A DNA stretch of 64,000 nt from Hericium rajendrae (taxonomy: Eukaryota > Basidiomycota > Agaricomycetes > Russulales > Hericiaceae): contig CM065883.1 of the NCBI GenBank assembly GCA_033439255.1, forward strand, positions 434,001 through 498,000, read 5' to 3'. The notes beneath the pieces are model-generated. The model did no database searches and had not been told where the DNA came from. It saw nothing but the letters and a program-made list of their open reading frames with translations. The position numbers were made by a program, and so were the translations under genes. This document shows, piece after piece, positions 21,952-33,279 of this stretch (position 1 is the stretch's first letter; every line of letters begins with the position of its first letter).

Positions 21952-23484
21952 ATGCCTCAGACGTGCGCAGTTCCTTCATTTTATTAAATTATCATACTGC
22001 TCACGTTCTAGATCTAGGCCCATAGAATCCATCAGTCCAAGCGAAAAGAAAAGGAGCAATGGCGCCATTGACGCTATGCCCAGGTCCGGAGGCCTCTGGG
22101 AGGATATCAAGACTGCACGTTGGGTCGTTGTGCCATGTGCGTCTCATGACATCTCGCATTCTCGCGCCCTGACGCGTTTGCAGCTTCCTCCCTCCGCCTG
22201 CTCCTTCTGCCGATCATTCTGCACCTGAACTGGATCCTTCTGACACCCCTTGTGTTGTCGGACCCACCTCCCTCTCCCTTCGCCCCCTTCTCTTCGTCTC
22301 CCATCCGACTCCCTCCCCGACAAATGATGAGACCGACCCGCGCTTCCGCAAAGGCTGGCTCGATCTCGTCTTTATCGCCTACCACATCGTCTTCTTTTCC
22401 TTCGTCCGTCAGATGGTGACTGTGCGGTTTTCCTTTCCCGTTGGCCGCTACTTCGGCATCCGCAAGGAGGGCAAGCTCGCACGCTTCGGCGAGCAGGTCT
22501 ACGCGTTGGTCTACTTCCTCGTCTTCGGCCTGTGGGGCCTCCGCATCATGACCCAGCTCCCGACCTGGTGGTACAACACAGAGCACTTCTGGCTCGGTGC
22601 GTGCTTCGCGACTTGGTATTCAAAGTGAGATAAGCTTACCGCGACGCGTAGAATACCCGCACTGGCAGATGAAGCCAGAGCTCAAGCGCTACTATCTCAT
22701 GCAGGCCGCTTACTGGTGCCAGCAGCTCATCGTGCTCGTCCTCAAGCTCGAGAAGCCGCGCAAGGACTACAACGAGCTCGTCGCACATCATTTCGTCACC
22801 CTCTGGCTCGTCGGGTGCGTCTCGTCGCGTCCCCTACCCTCCACATGCTGGCTGACCTGACTTGCGCCGCAGCTGGAGCTATGGCATCAACCTGACCATC
22901 ATCGGCCACGCAATCTACATGTCGATGGACATCCCCGACGTCCTCCTCGCGCTCTCGAAGATCACGAACTACATCCAGTGGCACCGCACCAAAGTCGCCG
23001 TCTTCGCCATCTTCCTCGGCGTCTGGACCTATTTCCGCCACTACCTCAACCTCGTCATGCTCTATTCCGTGTACACCCAGTTCGACAGCATGCCGTGCGT
23101 GTTCCATTTTCTCTCCGGGCGATAGTTATGGAGCTGACCCCTCCTGCAGCGAGTCGGCGAAGCGGTGGTCCCCCGCCGACGGCGTGTGGATGGTCTGGTG
23201 GATGAAGTGGCAGATCTTCACGCCCATCCTGCTGCTGCAGATCCTCAACCTCTTCTGGTACTTCCTCATCCTCCGTATCTTCTATCGGTGCGCTTTTTCT
23301 CTTTCCACGCCGTTTTGTGATGCTCAATCGCAGACTGTATAGCGCCGTTACCGCCCCAACCAAGGCGACGGATGACCGGTCGGACGATGAAGACGAAGGA
23401 GAAGAAGAGGTTGAAGAAGGAGGACTAGATGTCCGCGCTCGAGGGGTATTTAGCGGTGGATATATCTTTAAACAAGAGATCTAA
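21952..23484 (+). CDS. LAG1: Ceramide synthase (LAG1/LAC1, TLC domain)
   Basis: Exons: 21952-21962, 22012-22136, 22184-22596, 22652-22814, 22873-23094, 23150-23287, 23334-23484. The product of 407 aa starts MPQTSRPIESISPSEKK and has an ER-membrane layout with first span LRLLLLPIILHLNWILLTPL. The TLC domain shows LDLVFIAYHIVFFSFVRQ, KELKRYY-type and YNELVAHHFVTLWLVGWSY segments with the paired His, then AIYMSMDIPDVLLALSKI (the MDxPD Lag1 motif). The C-terminus is acidic. The enzyme acylates sphingoid bases with fatty acyl-CoA to make (dihydro)ceramide in the ER. One C is missing in the run near 22285-22290; adding it makes the total length a multiple of three. The start depends on an 11-nt first exon and is less certain than the rest. 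REX3 lies divergently 270 bp away. Confidence 0.9.
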
Positions 23485-23767
23485 TACCCGGTGGAGAGCG
23501 GGTCATGGTGTGTATACCCACGGACACTCCTCACGGTAGAGGTCATACTAGCAGGATATCGACTATCTTACGCACTGACACGAAGTGTCATGAACTACCG
23601 AATAGTAGCGTCTATTTCGCACCTGACAAACCCGAGAGGCCCGAGATGGCAAGAAATATTTATACAGCACTCTGAGGCAGTACAGCGCAGAGGATACAGT
23701 CAGCAGTACAGATACAGCAATCAACCCACAATTACAGGGATCTTGACCAAGTCTCGGCGGCTCAGAC

Positions 23768-25420
23768 TTACTTCGCATTCCCGTTCATCTCCTTCCCGCC
23801 CGCCTCCACGCCCTGCCCATCGACCTTCGTCCCATCTCCGTTGGCGCCCTTCCCGTCCCCACTCACCTTACCCACACCATCCTTCCCGATCTCGATCCCG
23901 ATCTTCCTCTTCTCCTCGGGCACCCACCCCTCGCGCAGCACGCCCGTGCGCGGGTCGTACGGCCCGTCGAACGCCGCAAGATCAAAGTCCTCATCCTCGC
24001 TCGCATCGCTGTCCTCGTCCGTCGGCCGGAAGCGCACGCGCGGCCCCGCGCCCGCCGGCGTGCGGTTCGGCCAGCGCTTCTCGCGCTGCATATCGATCGG
24101 GTCGCCCGCCGCCATCGCCGCGAGCGCGAGGTGCGTGTACTGCGTGCGGTTCAATCATTCAGCTCCGCACGATGGACGCAACAGAAAGAAAGAAAGGCGC
24201 GCACCCTCGCGTCGTTCCCCGCGTTGTGCAGGTACTCCGTGCGGATCTGCAGGTGGCGGCAGACGCGCTCGAGCGCGCGCATCTGGCCGCCGCTGTCGCC
24301 CTCGAGCGCGGCGAACAGCAACGCGGTGTCGACGACGAAGAGCAGCGGCTCGGCGGACCCCCGCGGCGGCGCACGACTCGGGCAGGATGTGCGAGAGGTT
24401 CGGCAGCGGCGCGTCGACCGCGGGCGAGCGGAGGTACTTGACGTCCTGGGCGTTGTCGTGGAACACGAGGAAGAGCGGGCCCGGCGCCTGCAGGCGCGCC
24501 AGCAGCGCGTTGATGCGCGCCTTGAACTCGCGCCGGCTCACGACCGCGCTCGCGCCGAAGGTGTAGTGCGCGCGGTGCTCCGGCACGTAGTGGTTCGTGT
24601 AGTGCTGGTGCTCCTTCACGACGAGGTGGCCCGTCTCCTCGGTCGGTGTGCCGTCCGCGTCGTGCCGCACGAGGCTCCAGCCGCACTCGGTGAGCACGGT
24701 GTGGTCGAGGTCCCATGCCTCGAAGTCGAGCGCGCACCAGGTCCCGCGGCGCTCGGCCCACAAAGCGCGGACGCGCTCGAACATGTTGCGCCGCGCGGAG
24801 AGGTTGGTGTCCGTGCCCTTCAGGCGCTTGTTGTTCTTGTCGATGAGCTGCGGAGACGTTTGACTGTCGCCACAACGGAGCGCGGGAGAAGAGATACGTA
24901 CCTTGATGGCATTGCGCAGTGAGCCTGCGTCGGAATAGACGACGGGGGAGTGGTTCTGCAGGCTCGAGGCGGTAAGGAGACAGTCGGCGTATGGGAGCGG
25001 GAGGAGCTCCTTTGTGTAGCCCATCTCGTGCAGCCAGTAGCGGATATACTCGACCTGCGCCGATGAGAAGAGCAAACGCGCTTCGCCATTCTGGAGCGTC
25101 CCTGCATTTGTTGCGAATAGGCATTGAATGAGATCCCCGTCTATCAACATGAAGGCAGCAAACGCGTGCTAACCGATGCTCAGCTCGATGCCCTTGGCAC
25201 CTGGGAGGCGTAATGGATGGCCAGGATCGACTAGCGAGTCGTATGCCAGTATCGCCTTCAATGGGCTTCCATCTTCTGGGTTGGGGAGCACCTTATACCT
25301 GAATCACCTCCGGGTTCAGCGCGACGCGTCGAGTAAGATGCACGATCGGACTCACCACTCCCACCAAATGTCAGAATATCGGTAAAATCCTGTTACAGTG
25401 GGTACGATGGCGACTGGCAT
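23768..25420 (-). CDS. Gfd2/YDR514C-like RNase H-fold (DEDDh-type) protein
   Basis: Exons: 25356-25420, 25174-25298, 24902-25101, 24205-24847, 23768-24139. The protein of 467 aa starts MPVAIVPTVTGFYRYSDIWW. The nuclease-like core begins TWCALDFEAWDLDHTVLTEC and goes on GWSLVRHD, GPLFLVFHDNAQDVKYLRS, LLFVVDTALLFAALEGD and LQIRTEYLHNAGNDA. These are the Asp-Glu, His-Asn/Asp and final Asp segments of the Gfd2/YDR514C family. Yeast Gfd2 is linked genetically to mRNA export (Dbp5); biochemical activity is not well defined. The C-terminus is acidic and Gly/Lys-rich (EDSDASEDEDFDLAAFDGPY). One extra G in the run at 24358-24362 must be removed to keep the frame. Its start lies 270 bp from the divergently transcribed CENP-A gene. 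Confidence 0.78.
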
Positions 25421-25689
25421 GGTGCTGCGGATGGGGATAAAGGACAGGGTTGTAGGACGGGGAGCTTATATAGAGGAGGACCTCGAGGCTTCGACGCAGC
25501 CATGATGAGCATTGGGCCCAAAAAGGCAACCGCGTGTTCAAACGCGTCCTACGCGGTTGAAACCCCGCCATCGTGTTGTTCCCCACCTCCTCTTCCTTCC
25601 CTTTCTGATTTCTTTCCCGCCTTCTCCATTTTTCATCTGTATTTCTCCATCGCCTTGCATTTTTCTTCTGTGCACGACTCGCCACAATT

Positions 25690-26427
25690 ATGCCACGCAC
25701 TGTCCAGAAGCAAGCGAAGCGCAAGCAGCCCGGCGGCTCGGAGGAGCTCGACTCGAGCCCGCCCGCGAAGCGCGCCAAGAAGGCCAACACGGCGCGCAAG
25801 TCGACCGGCGGGCGCGCGCCGCGCGGTGCCATATCCGCCGACGACAGAGGCGAAGGCCCATCGCGCCGTACGTACTTGCTTTTCGCGCGTCGCGCGTCGC
25901 GTCCGTTCATGGGAGCTGATCATGCACGTGTCGCGCTGCAGGCAGGTCGGGGGCGGGGGCGGGGGCGCAGCAGGAGCAGCCCGCGCCGCGCAAGCGGCAT
26001 CGCTTTAGGCCCGGGACGGTCGCGCTGCGGGAGATCAGGAAGTACCAGAAGGACACGGGCCTGCTCATCCGCAAGCTGCCGTTTGCGCGCGTGGTGCGTC
26101 TTTGCGTATTCGTTTTCGTGGCGCGTTGTTCATGCGGAGGGCGGACTAGGTGCGCGAGATTGCGCTGGATATGATAACGGACATGGGTCAGTATGGCGAT
26201 ACTGGGTTGCGGTGGCAGACTTCGGCAATTTTGGCGCTGCAGGAGGCGACCGAGGCCTATCTTGTTCATCTTTTCGAGGACGCGTGAGTACACGATTTCC
26301 TGGTCTGACATGCCCTCAAGCGTTGTATCTCAGAAATCTATGTGCGATCCACGCAAAGCGAGTCACGATCATGACGCGGGACATCGAGCTTGCCCGCCGC
26401 ATACGAGGACGTTGGGGTGTGGCATGA
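25690..26427 (+). CDS. CSE4: Centromeric histone H3 variant (CENP-A/Cse4)
   Basis: Four exons: 25690-25867, 25942-26093, 26150-26283, 26334-26427; phases close at 185 aa without correction. The histone fold reads [20 protein letters not shown], then [28 protein letters not shown], and [16 protein letters not shown]. Loop 1 ([15 protein letters not shown]) is longer than in canonical H3 and has the Trp found in CENP-A, which separates it from H3. CENP-A replaces H3 in centromeric nucleosomes and recruits the kinetochore. The N-terminal tail of about 75 residues is basic and carries [12 protein letters not shown] at residues 34-45, matching the region around Lys9 of canonical H3. The second exon opens with a GGGGGC repeat encoding Gly-Ala. 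Placement as CENP-A is firm; the tail motif is unexpected. Confidence 0.93.
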   Translation: MPRTVQKQAKRKQPGGSEELDSSPPAKRAKKANTARKSTGGRAPRGAISADDRGEGPSRRTYLLFARRASRPFMGADHARVALQAGRGRGRGRSRSSPRRASGIALGPGRSRCGRSGSTRRTRACSSASCRLRAWCVFAYSFSWRVVHAEGGLGARDCAGYDNGHGSVWRYWVAVADFGNFGAAGGDRGLSCSSFRGRVSTRFPGLTCPQALYLRNLCAIHAKRVTIMTRDIELARRIRGRWGVA

Positions 26428-26667
26428 TCGCCTGAGCTTCAGTTTGGTCATGTCCCCCTTGGTTCCACCATTCTGCATTTGTCGTCATCTTTTCCATCAT
26501 TTTGCTTTTGCTTTATTTGTTTTGTACCCCTGCGACACCCCGATCATCCGCCCGTATATACCTTCTCCTCGCCACATTAACGGTAGTTACATCGACGCAA
26601 TATATATAAGTGACTTATGCACATGCTATGTACCATGCATGTACAGACCAAACATGAATTGCGGCAG

Positions 26668-28152
26668 TCAGAACACGGAACAATAGTCGACAGGCACAGG
26701 GAATGCGAGGGAGGGTCTCTCGGAAGAGATCGTTTTGCGCCTATGGAACACGATCTCGCTCCTCCGCAAGGTCGGCGTCCCAACAGGCATCGGCGCAGCC
26801 GACTCCCTTCTCTTCCGCCGGAAGACGCCCGCTTGACCACCAGACTGTCCGCAGGCGCGAAGTTGGGCTGTTCGGGCAAGTAGGGCGTGGACAGATACGG
26901 CACCGGAGAGTCAGGAGCGCGGACAGCTTCGACAGACGCAGCTCTATAGCGCGCGGGCGGCGGCAGAGAAGCCTGTTCTTCGTCTGCTGCGGCGTCGCCA
27001 GCGCTAGAGCCAGAGTTCGAATAGCTGGGATTGACAATGCGCAGCTGATATGGCGGCGGTGGGTCGAAGACGGCGGCAGAATATGATGAGGCCTTGGAGG
27101 CTGCCAGAGAGACGAGTTCATTCCACTTGGGCTCGTCGCGGAGTGCGGCGGTCTTGGATGACGTAGCGCTGCCAGGAGAGTCGATTGTACGACGTCTTGA
27201 AGGTGTTAGAATGGCGAGAAGAGCTTCGTGGAACCCTGGCGGGGGTGTATTGACCCGACTCGACCATGGATTCGGGAGTTGGAACGAGGACGACGTCGAG
27301 GAGCGTCTGATACAGCCCTTGCTTTCCGTTGGTTCTGGTTTTGACGGACTGTGCAGAAGACAAATGGGAAGAGCTGGGCGTGCTGAGGGTCCTCGTTAGA
27401 TACGCGGGTCTATTGACCGGCGGCGGCGATGTCGGCGGCACCGCCTCTGTGGCATTCTGCTTGCTTGCGCTCGTCTCCTGTAGCCTTGTTAATTATTATG
27501 GTATCGTTGGGTAGGAGGACGCATGAGATACCTGCACCAGCCTATATATCTCCGCCAACGTGATTCCTTGCTGCGCCAGTTCCCTCGAGATGGCAGCGTT
27601 ACCGTCCTCTATGCGGTTCCCCAATTGTAAGAGCTCTTCATGGTCCCGGAGGCGTGCCGCTTCGAAATTGCGCTGCCATCTACCAATCTCTACAACCTCT
27701 TCGAGCTGAGTGGAAGAAACATGTCTTGACTTTACACTGATGAAAACGATGAACCAAGATTCTTACATTAAAAAGAGCAAGCAACTCCGTAAGAGCGTCG
27801 TTGCACGCCTGGACTTGGACCGCCGTGGTTTCTGACTGCAGCAGAGACGTGATGATGCCGAGCTGGCCGATCCTGCGCAATAGTCTTTGCCGTAAACTCG
27901 AACGTCCTGTTACCATTAGTCTTAGAAGCAGCAAGAAGGGATGATCCGGACAACACACATCTCCAATTGATGCATTCGATCGCGTAGAGCTCCGTCGTCG
28001 TCGGGGGCAGCGAAATCCTGGAGCCTGTCGATGATGTATTGACATCGCTCGACGAGCGTCGTGCAGCGGGCTCTGTTCGTTTTCACTTTGGTGTAAGCAT
28101 GGTAGACAAGCTGCACGGAAGCAAAGGCCACGCCGAGAGCAATGGTACTCAT
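26668..28152 (-). CDS. MLKL-type four-helix-bundle (4HB) domain protein
   Basis: The start ATG 28152 opens with STIALGVAFASVQLVYHAYT, a hydrophobic helix, followed by KVKTNRARCTTLVERCQYII and TSLLQSETTAVQVQACNDAL, then TELLALFN. This pattern of NR..C..L..RC and a second amphipathic helix with C-D-A-L is the fungal relative of the MLKL N-terminal 4HB domain used in regulated cell death. The next exon is helical and charged (LEEVVEIGRWQRNFEAARLR; RELAQQGITLAEIYRLVQ). The remainder is a long Ser/Pro-rich region with PPPGFHEALLAILTPSRRRT and YLSTPYLPEQPNF. One extra G near 27872 and at least one or two frame changes between about 27240 and 26870 must be assumed; the most protein-like final frame ends YCSVF at 26668. 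No kinase or NLR domain follows. Function inferred only from the fold. Confidence 0.5.
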
Positions 28153-28523
28153 TATGCGGGAATGTGGATAACACTAGACGTGCTCGAATATCATGTCATT
28201 GTCTTTGACAGCGGACTGGTTAGAATTTGGACGGCAGTGCATGTTTCAGGTCAGACTCGCTGTCTCGCGATAGACCTGGATATTCTCATCGGCAGTTTGA
28301 TGATTGTGACATGAATAATTGGCATGATCAGAGTGAAAAGAAAGGAGTAAATGGCCGGGCTAAGAGAGCCAACAACACACCTGCATACGTTATTCGATGC
28401 ACTGACGCAGTGAGAGTGAGAGCGACGATGGTATCCAAGATCAACTAAAGTTACATACATGACCATCCAAATCTATGATTACATTTATAGCCGTCCGGTA
28501 GGCAGTAGCCTTTGAGGTATCAT
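28153..28523. other. Intergenic between the 4HB and BCS1-like genes
   Basis: This lies between the 3' end of the BCS1-like gene and the 5' end of the 4HB gene, both minus strand. AT-rich with no coding support. Confidence 0.4.
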
Positions 28524-30588
28524 CTACATCCAACGGGCGCCGGCAGAGCCACCTTGCGCAAACCAGTCCAGGGCCGCGCGGATATCCGCAATTGCTAGGG
28601 TCGGTGGCCGTGGACGATGTAGTGGTATAGACAGGCCCTCCAGATTCCGAGAAAGTACGTCCAACAAATGGTGCACACTCCGCCCGGAGGACGTGCCAGC
28701 AGATTGAAGGGCTGCCTGTGCAGCAGCCGGGGACGGATGGGCATGGCATTCAGACCGACGCAAGTGAGGTTGCCGATGATGCCCTTGTCGAGCTGCTTGC
28801 GAAGGGTCTTGATCTGCTGCTTAATGGCGATCTCGAACGTCGTGTCTTTGCCCTCCTCCTGGTCAGTTAAGAGGATGACAAGCGCAGAAACACTGGGAGT
28901 TCAGCGTCGATTGATCAGCAGTCGATTAAGGAATACATGACTCGTGATACATACAAGGCTTCCTTGAGATAAGCAAAGCTGAAGCTCTGTGTCGTGTCGG
29001 CGATTTCTCACGAGCAAGAGAGTCGGGGAATGAGACGGCATCGTTGGATTCCAGTTTTCCCTGCCAGTACTGGGTGTACAACAGGCGCGCTGCGCGATTG
29101 GGATCATCGAAGAGACTGCCATGAGCAGGACAAAATCAATAACACGACGATAAAATGATCATGCAAGGCACGTACTATTTACGGTCGAACCGGCTCGGCC
29201 TGGTCGAGAGTCCAGGGTCCAGTCTGTCGAAGTGGTTGGTTGTGCCGATGACCAACAGGCCGTCATTGCCTGAGAGGCCGTCGAGCTCGTTCAAGAAGAA
29301 GGAACGGTTCTGATCGTTGATGAGGCTGTCAAGATCTTCCAAGATCACAACACAGGGCGAGTTCTGGCGAGCCTTTGCAAAGACTTCAGCCATAGATCCT
29401 TCTTCGCCCATCCAGCCTAAGATGCAGAGCATCAGTCATGACGAGAAGGATGCAGGAGATGGAGTCGAACACACTCTTGAATGATTTCACATACATCGGG
29501 CTGTAGCCTAGGTCCGAACAGGTCTTCATGATAACCTTGATGCTGATCGTCTTTCCATTCCCTACGGCCACTTTAGGACCAAACGTAGATAAAATGGATG
29601 TCACTCACCAGGTGGCCCATGAAGAATGAGTCCACGCTACGACATTACGTCGGTACTATACCGATGATGCATATGGAAGTACACACCTTCCATGGAAGCG
29701 AGAGTTTCTTGTAGGTCTCACGAGCGGAGAAGAAACCGAAAACATCCTTCTGCAGGGCAGATTTGAAGTCTTCCTCGAGAATGACATCGTCCCAGCTTGC
29801 TGACTGGATCGCCTGCCAAAGACCGCGATCCTTCTGCCAGAAGCCTTGGTCGAACACCCATATTTCCTGGTGCAGCTGGTCTTGCCAGAGTCCAGCGGAC
29901 AAAAGCATATCTTTAATGGGATCGTCGCCCCCATCGTGCAAGATGAAGAATTGTTGGACCACACCGAACCCCATAGGCCACTTGCACAGTGATAAGAAAT
30001 AGCGCAGGAAGGAATAGATGCGAATAGAACCTACTTTGGCTATGTAGACAATGAATTCGTAGTTCTGCTACCAATTAGTGCTAAATGACGGATGTTGGTT
30101 TATGGACAACTTACAGACCAAGCGACGCGAAACCCTCCAAATTCAACGCTGTTAACTAGGGCACCGGGCACCGGGCCCGAATTACGAGGCAGTGGTACGA
30201 AGATCAAATTGGTCACCAGCTCCGAAGGAGACAGCGGTTGAACATAGACTTGGGGGAAAGCAAGCAGATCCATACGGGAATCTCTCGTCATGACAAGAGA
30301 ATGGTTGGGATATAGTTTCTGCAGAACTTTCGACCTTGATAGATTCATTAAGCTTCACATGGTGGAAATGTGGTAAAGATGGGACGTACAGGAGGAGATC
30401 TGGAGAGGAATGCTTCGCCGAAGCTTTGACATATACGCTGAGACTCGTTCCGCAAATTCTCAGGAGAAAATATATTTACCTTGGTCGACCCATTGCTCAA
30501 AGAGAGGATCCCCGTCCTTCTCCTCCTGGAAGGACACCTTTACGAAGGCATCCGCTATGTCCTTTGGGGTCGCCTGCGGTGGAAACAT
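28524..30588 (-). CDS. BCS1-like AAA ATPase
   Basis: Exons include 30480-30588, a 10-nt exon 30390-30399, 30115-30334, 30035-30067, 29687-29980, 29609-29636, 29475-29561 and 29414 downward. Start MFPPQATPKDIADAFVKVSF. The conserved body shows PNHSLVMTRDSRMDLLAFPQ, FVPLPRNSGPVPGALVN, VVQQFFILHDGGDDPIKDML and QEIWVFDQGFWQKDRGLW. The Walker A is GPPGNGKT (split by intron 29562-29608), Walker B is CVVILEDLDSL, and sensor and arginine-finger segments are LLVIGTTNHFDRLDPGLSTR and PSRFDRKY. This is the expanded BCS1-type AAA clade of mushroom-forming fungi; mitochondrial Bcs1 inserts the Rieske protein, but these paralogues are of unknown role. A missing base near 29000 and another change near 28750 are needed to reach the plausible C-terminus HLLDVLSRNLEGLSIPLH ending at 28524. 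Confidence 0.8.
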
Positions 30589-30827
30589 GTTGGAAGAGTT
30601 GGGGGAAGACGAAAAAGGGTATCTGTGCAAGATATACGACGACGGGCTTTTGTAGCCGGCGACGACAGTGGAGGGACGGTGTTGCTGCGGACTGATGCAC
30701 TTCGCGCGCGCTTGCGCTGGGTCCTTGTCGCGTTGCCGGCCAGACGCGGGCTCGTGACGGCACGTGGCTTACACCCGCCACAACTCCACCAATAATTTCT
30801 GTCTTCCTTTCACTTGCAACGGCCATC

Positions 30828-31659
30828 ATGTCGTCCTCGTCTTCAAGCAGGACCTCTACCGTCCTCACTGTCGCCGGCGTCACCGTCGTCGGTGGTATCC
30901 TGGCATACGCCCTGTACTTCGACCATAAGCGCAGGAACGATGTGACCTTCCGCAAGAAACTCCGTGAGTTGGCAGCTGCGTAGTTTTTGAATCCGTGACT
31001 AAACATGCTTTGCTCAGGAAAGGAGAAGAAGAAGGTCGATAAACGCGCGGCGGAGGCTGCTCAAGCTGCCCCAGCTGCCTCAGGCCCGACGGCATCTTCC
31101 AATATCGCTGAAGCGGAGATACGTGCTGCTTTGGACGCGGTCCGGGCTGAGGAGCTGCCACCCACGCCTGAGGAAAAGGAGACTTACTTCATGAATCAAG
31201 TTGGCATGGGTGAACAGTTGTGCGCTCAAGGTCGGTATCGCTTCTATCCCTTTCTGTGTGCTCTCCTCAAATGTGCTCCACGCCAGGTCACACGTTCCAC
31301 GTTCCCGCCGCCATGTGCTTCTTCCGGGCCCTGCGGGTCTATCCCTCGCCAGTCGAGCTTATCGTCATCTACCAATCCACCGTACCGGAGCCAGTCTTCG
31401 CGGTACGTGCTTGTCTATCTGCAATGAATCACTTACTCACCCGAGCACTTAGATTGTGATGCAACTGATGAACATGGACGTGAGTGTGTCTTCTTCCTCG
31501 GCGGCGCATGAGGAGCAGGAGGAACCAAAGGAGCAGCCAGAGGAGCAGCACCCGGAGTCTGAGGATGAGGGCAGCCCCAGAAAGCCTCCCTCGGAGACTT
31601 CGTCGCAGGATTGGGACAAGGTGACCGATCCTGATAGCCAGACACCTGCCACGACGTGA
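30828..31659 (+). CDS. TOM20: Mitochondrial import receptor TOM20
   Basis: Four exons: 30828-30963, 31018-31230, 31287-31402, 31453-31659; 223 aa with no correction. The N-terminus is MSSSSSSRTSTVLTV followed by the single anchor segment AGVTVVGGILAYALYF and a basic flank DHKRRNDVTFRKKLRKEKKK. A TPR-like core follows: AEIRAALDAVRAEELPPTPE, EKETYFMNQVGMGEQLC, HVPAAMCFFRALRVYPSPVE, VIYQSTVPEPVFA and IVMQLMNMD. The C-terminal tail is acidic with Ser-Pro. Tom20 is a tail-out outer-membrane receptor that binds presequences and hands precursors to Tom22 and Tom40. It starts 240 bp from the divergent BCS1-like gene; both could be mitochondrial, though only TOM20 is clearly so. Confidence 0.92.
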
Positions 31660-31794
31660 TCTTCGTTCGTGATAGTTGCGCTCCGTGCTATGTCCTCTGT
31701 CGTCCTACCATTTGCATCCCTCGTCCCATCTTCCTGATCTAATATACATTTTTGACTTTTCATGTCATTCCTTTCTCCTATGTTGGTCCTATAG

Positions 31795-33279
31795 GTGAAG
31801 GCGCGCGTCGAAGGTGAGCCTCAAGCAGACAGCATAGTTTATCTGAGCTGAGAGTGTCGTATGTTTTATTGGTGGTCAGGATACTACGATTACTTCCCTC
31901 CGAAGTCAATGAACGTGTCTGTCAAGTCGGTGGATGCTCCTGATGGCAAGGGCGCTATCGTTCGCAAGAAGGCTTTGGTCGTGGCCAAGGACTTTAAGGC
32001 CGGCGATGTCATCTACAAGGTACCTTTCTTCCCTTGTACGTATATCTCCCAGTCAGTGACACGCGTCTTGTAGGAACTGCCCGTCGCTGCTGCACTCGAC
32101 CTCGATCTTGAGGGCAAAGGGACATACTGCTCCCATTGCTTCCGCGAGATCGCGGAGGGCACAGGGATCAAGACTGAAAATGACCTTCTTGGGGTTGTAT
32201 ACTGCTCCAAGGAATGCCAGACCATCTCGAAGTTCCAATCTCAAAACCTTCTGTTCGGCTCTGAGCCCCCAATCCCCACCGAGACACCGGATCAAATCCC
32301 CGACGAGAAGAGGCGAAAGGCCCAGCAACAGTTCGCGGACTATGTCAAACAATCAGGAAAATCAGCCCCGCTTATCGTCGCCCGCTTGGTTGGGCGCCAG
32401 GTTGCATCTGAACTCGCAAAGATGACGAAGAGTCCGGATGTAGCCGCGCCTTCCGACAAAGACCTTTCGGACAACGCGGACTACAACCTGAATGACCATC
32501 TGGAGCGACTTCGCTACCTGGAGATCACCGCCCCGGAGACTGCCACGGGCCTCATCCGCGAAGTGCTTTCAACTGCTGTTCCCGGTCTGGAGCAATTCAT
32601 CACGGATGAAAGATTCACTGTGCAGCTCGGCAAGGTAGCCTACAACGCCTATGGTGTCGCCTTTGCTGGCGGTCGTGATGACAAGGTACGCAGAACTATG
32701 ACATCTGTATGCATCTATTAATGACCGCGACCATAGCCCACGTCAGAAGAGCGTCCCGAGGAGCAGGAGAGGACCCGAACGCCATATGGGACTGCTCGCC
32801 AAATCGGAACGGCTCTTTATGTCGTCTCTTCCTATGTAAGGATCTGATGATTGAAGGCAATGATCACTGTCACTGACCCTTTCCGACAGGCCCAGCACTC
32901 GTGCGACCCGTCCGCCCGCCCTTCATTCGAGCACGGCACCTCCGAGCTGCACCTCGTCGCCACGCGCGACCTCAAAGCCGGCGACGAGATCACCGTCGCG
33001 TACGTCGACGTCACCCAGCACGAGGGCGAGACGGCCGAGGAGGCCCGCCGCCGCCGCCGGTTCGAGCTTGCGCGCGGATGGCGCTTCGCCTGCGCTTGCG
33101 ACCAGTGTGTCAAGGAGTCCCAGGCCGCTGGCCATTCCGCCGAGAAGGAGGAGCTGCCCGCCAACGCGGACGAGTCGAAGGTCGAGGAGCCCGTCAGGCG
33201 CATGGACGAGCGAGAGGGCCAGGCTCCCCAGGCTTCTGTCCCTGCCCCGAGCAGTGAGAACGAGAACAGCGTCGACTGA
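31795..33279 (+). CDS. SET-domain protein with MYND-like zinc insert (SMYD/SET5-like)
   Basis: Exons: 31795-31813, 31880-32019, 32074-32685, 32737-32835, 32890-33279. The first listed exon encodes VKARVE and joins to GYYDYFPPKSMNVSVKS; it must be preceded by a start exon that I cannot place (a candidate ATG lies near 31763), so the true 5' end is open. An in-frame ATG at 31861 would begin inside the intron and is less likely. The SET domain starts VDAPDGKGAIVRKKALVVAK, is interrupted by a Cys-rich insert (YCSHCFREI; VVYCSKECQ) and resumes with AQHSCDPSARPSFEH, then DLKAGDEITVAYVD, the NHxCxPN-like and post-SET Tyr segments, ending with FACACDQCV. The layout is that of SMYD-type lysine methyltransferases. 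The NHS motif is AQHSCDP, a mild variant. Substrate unknown. Confidence 0.78.
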
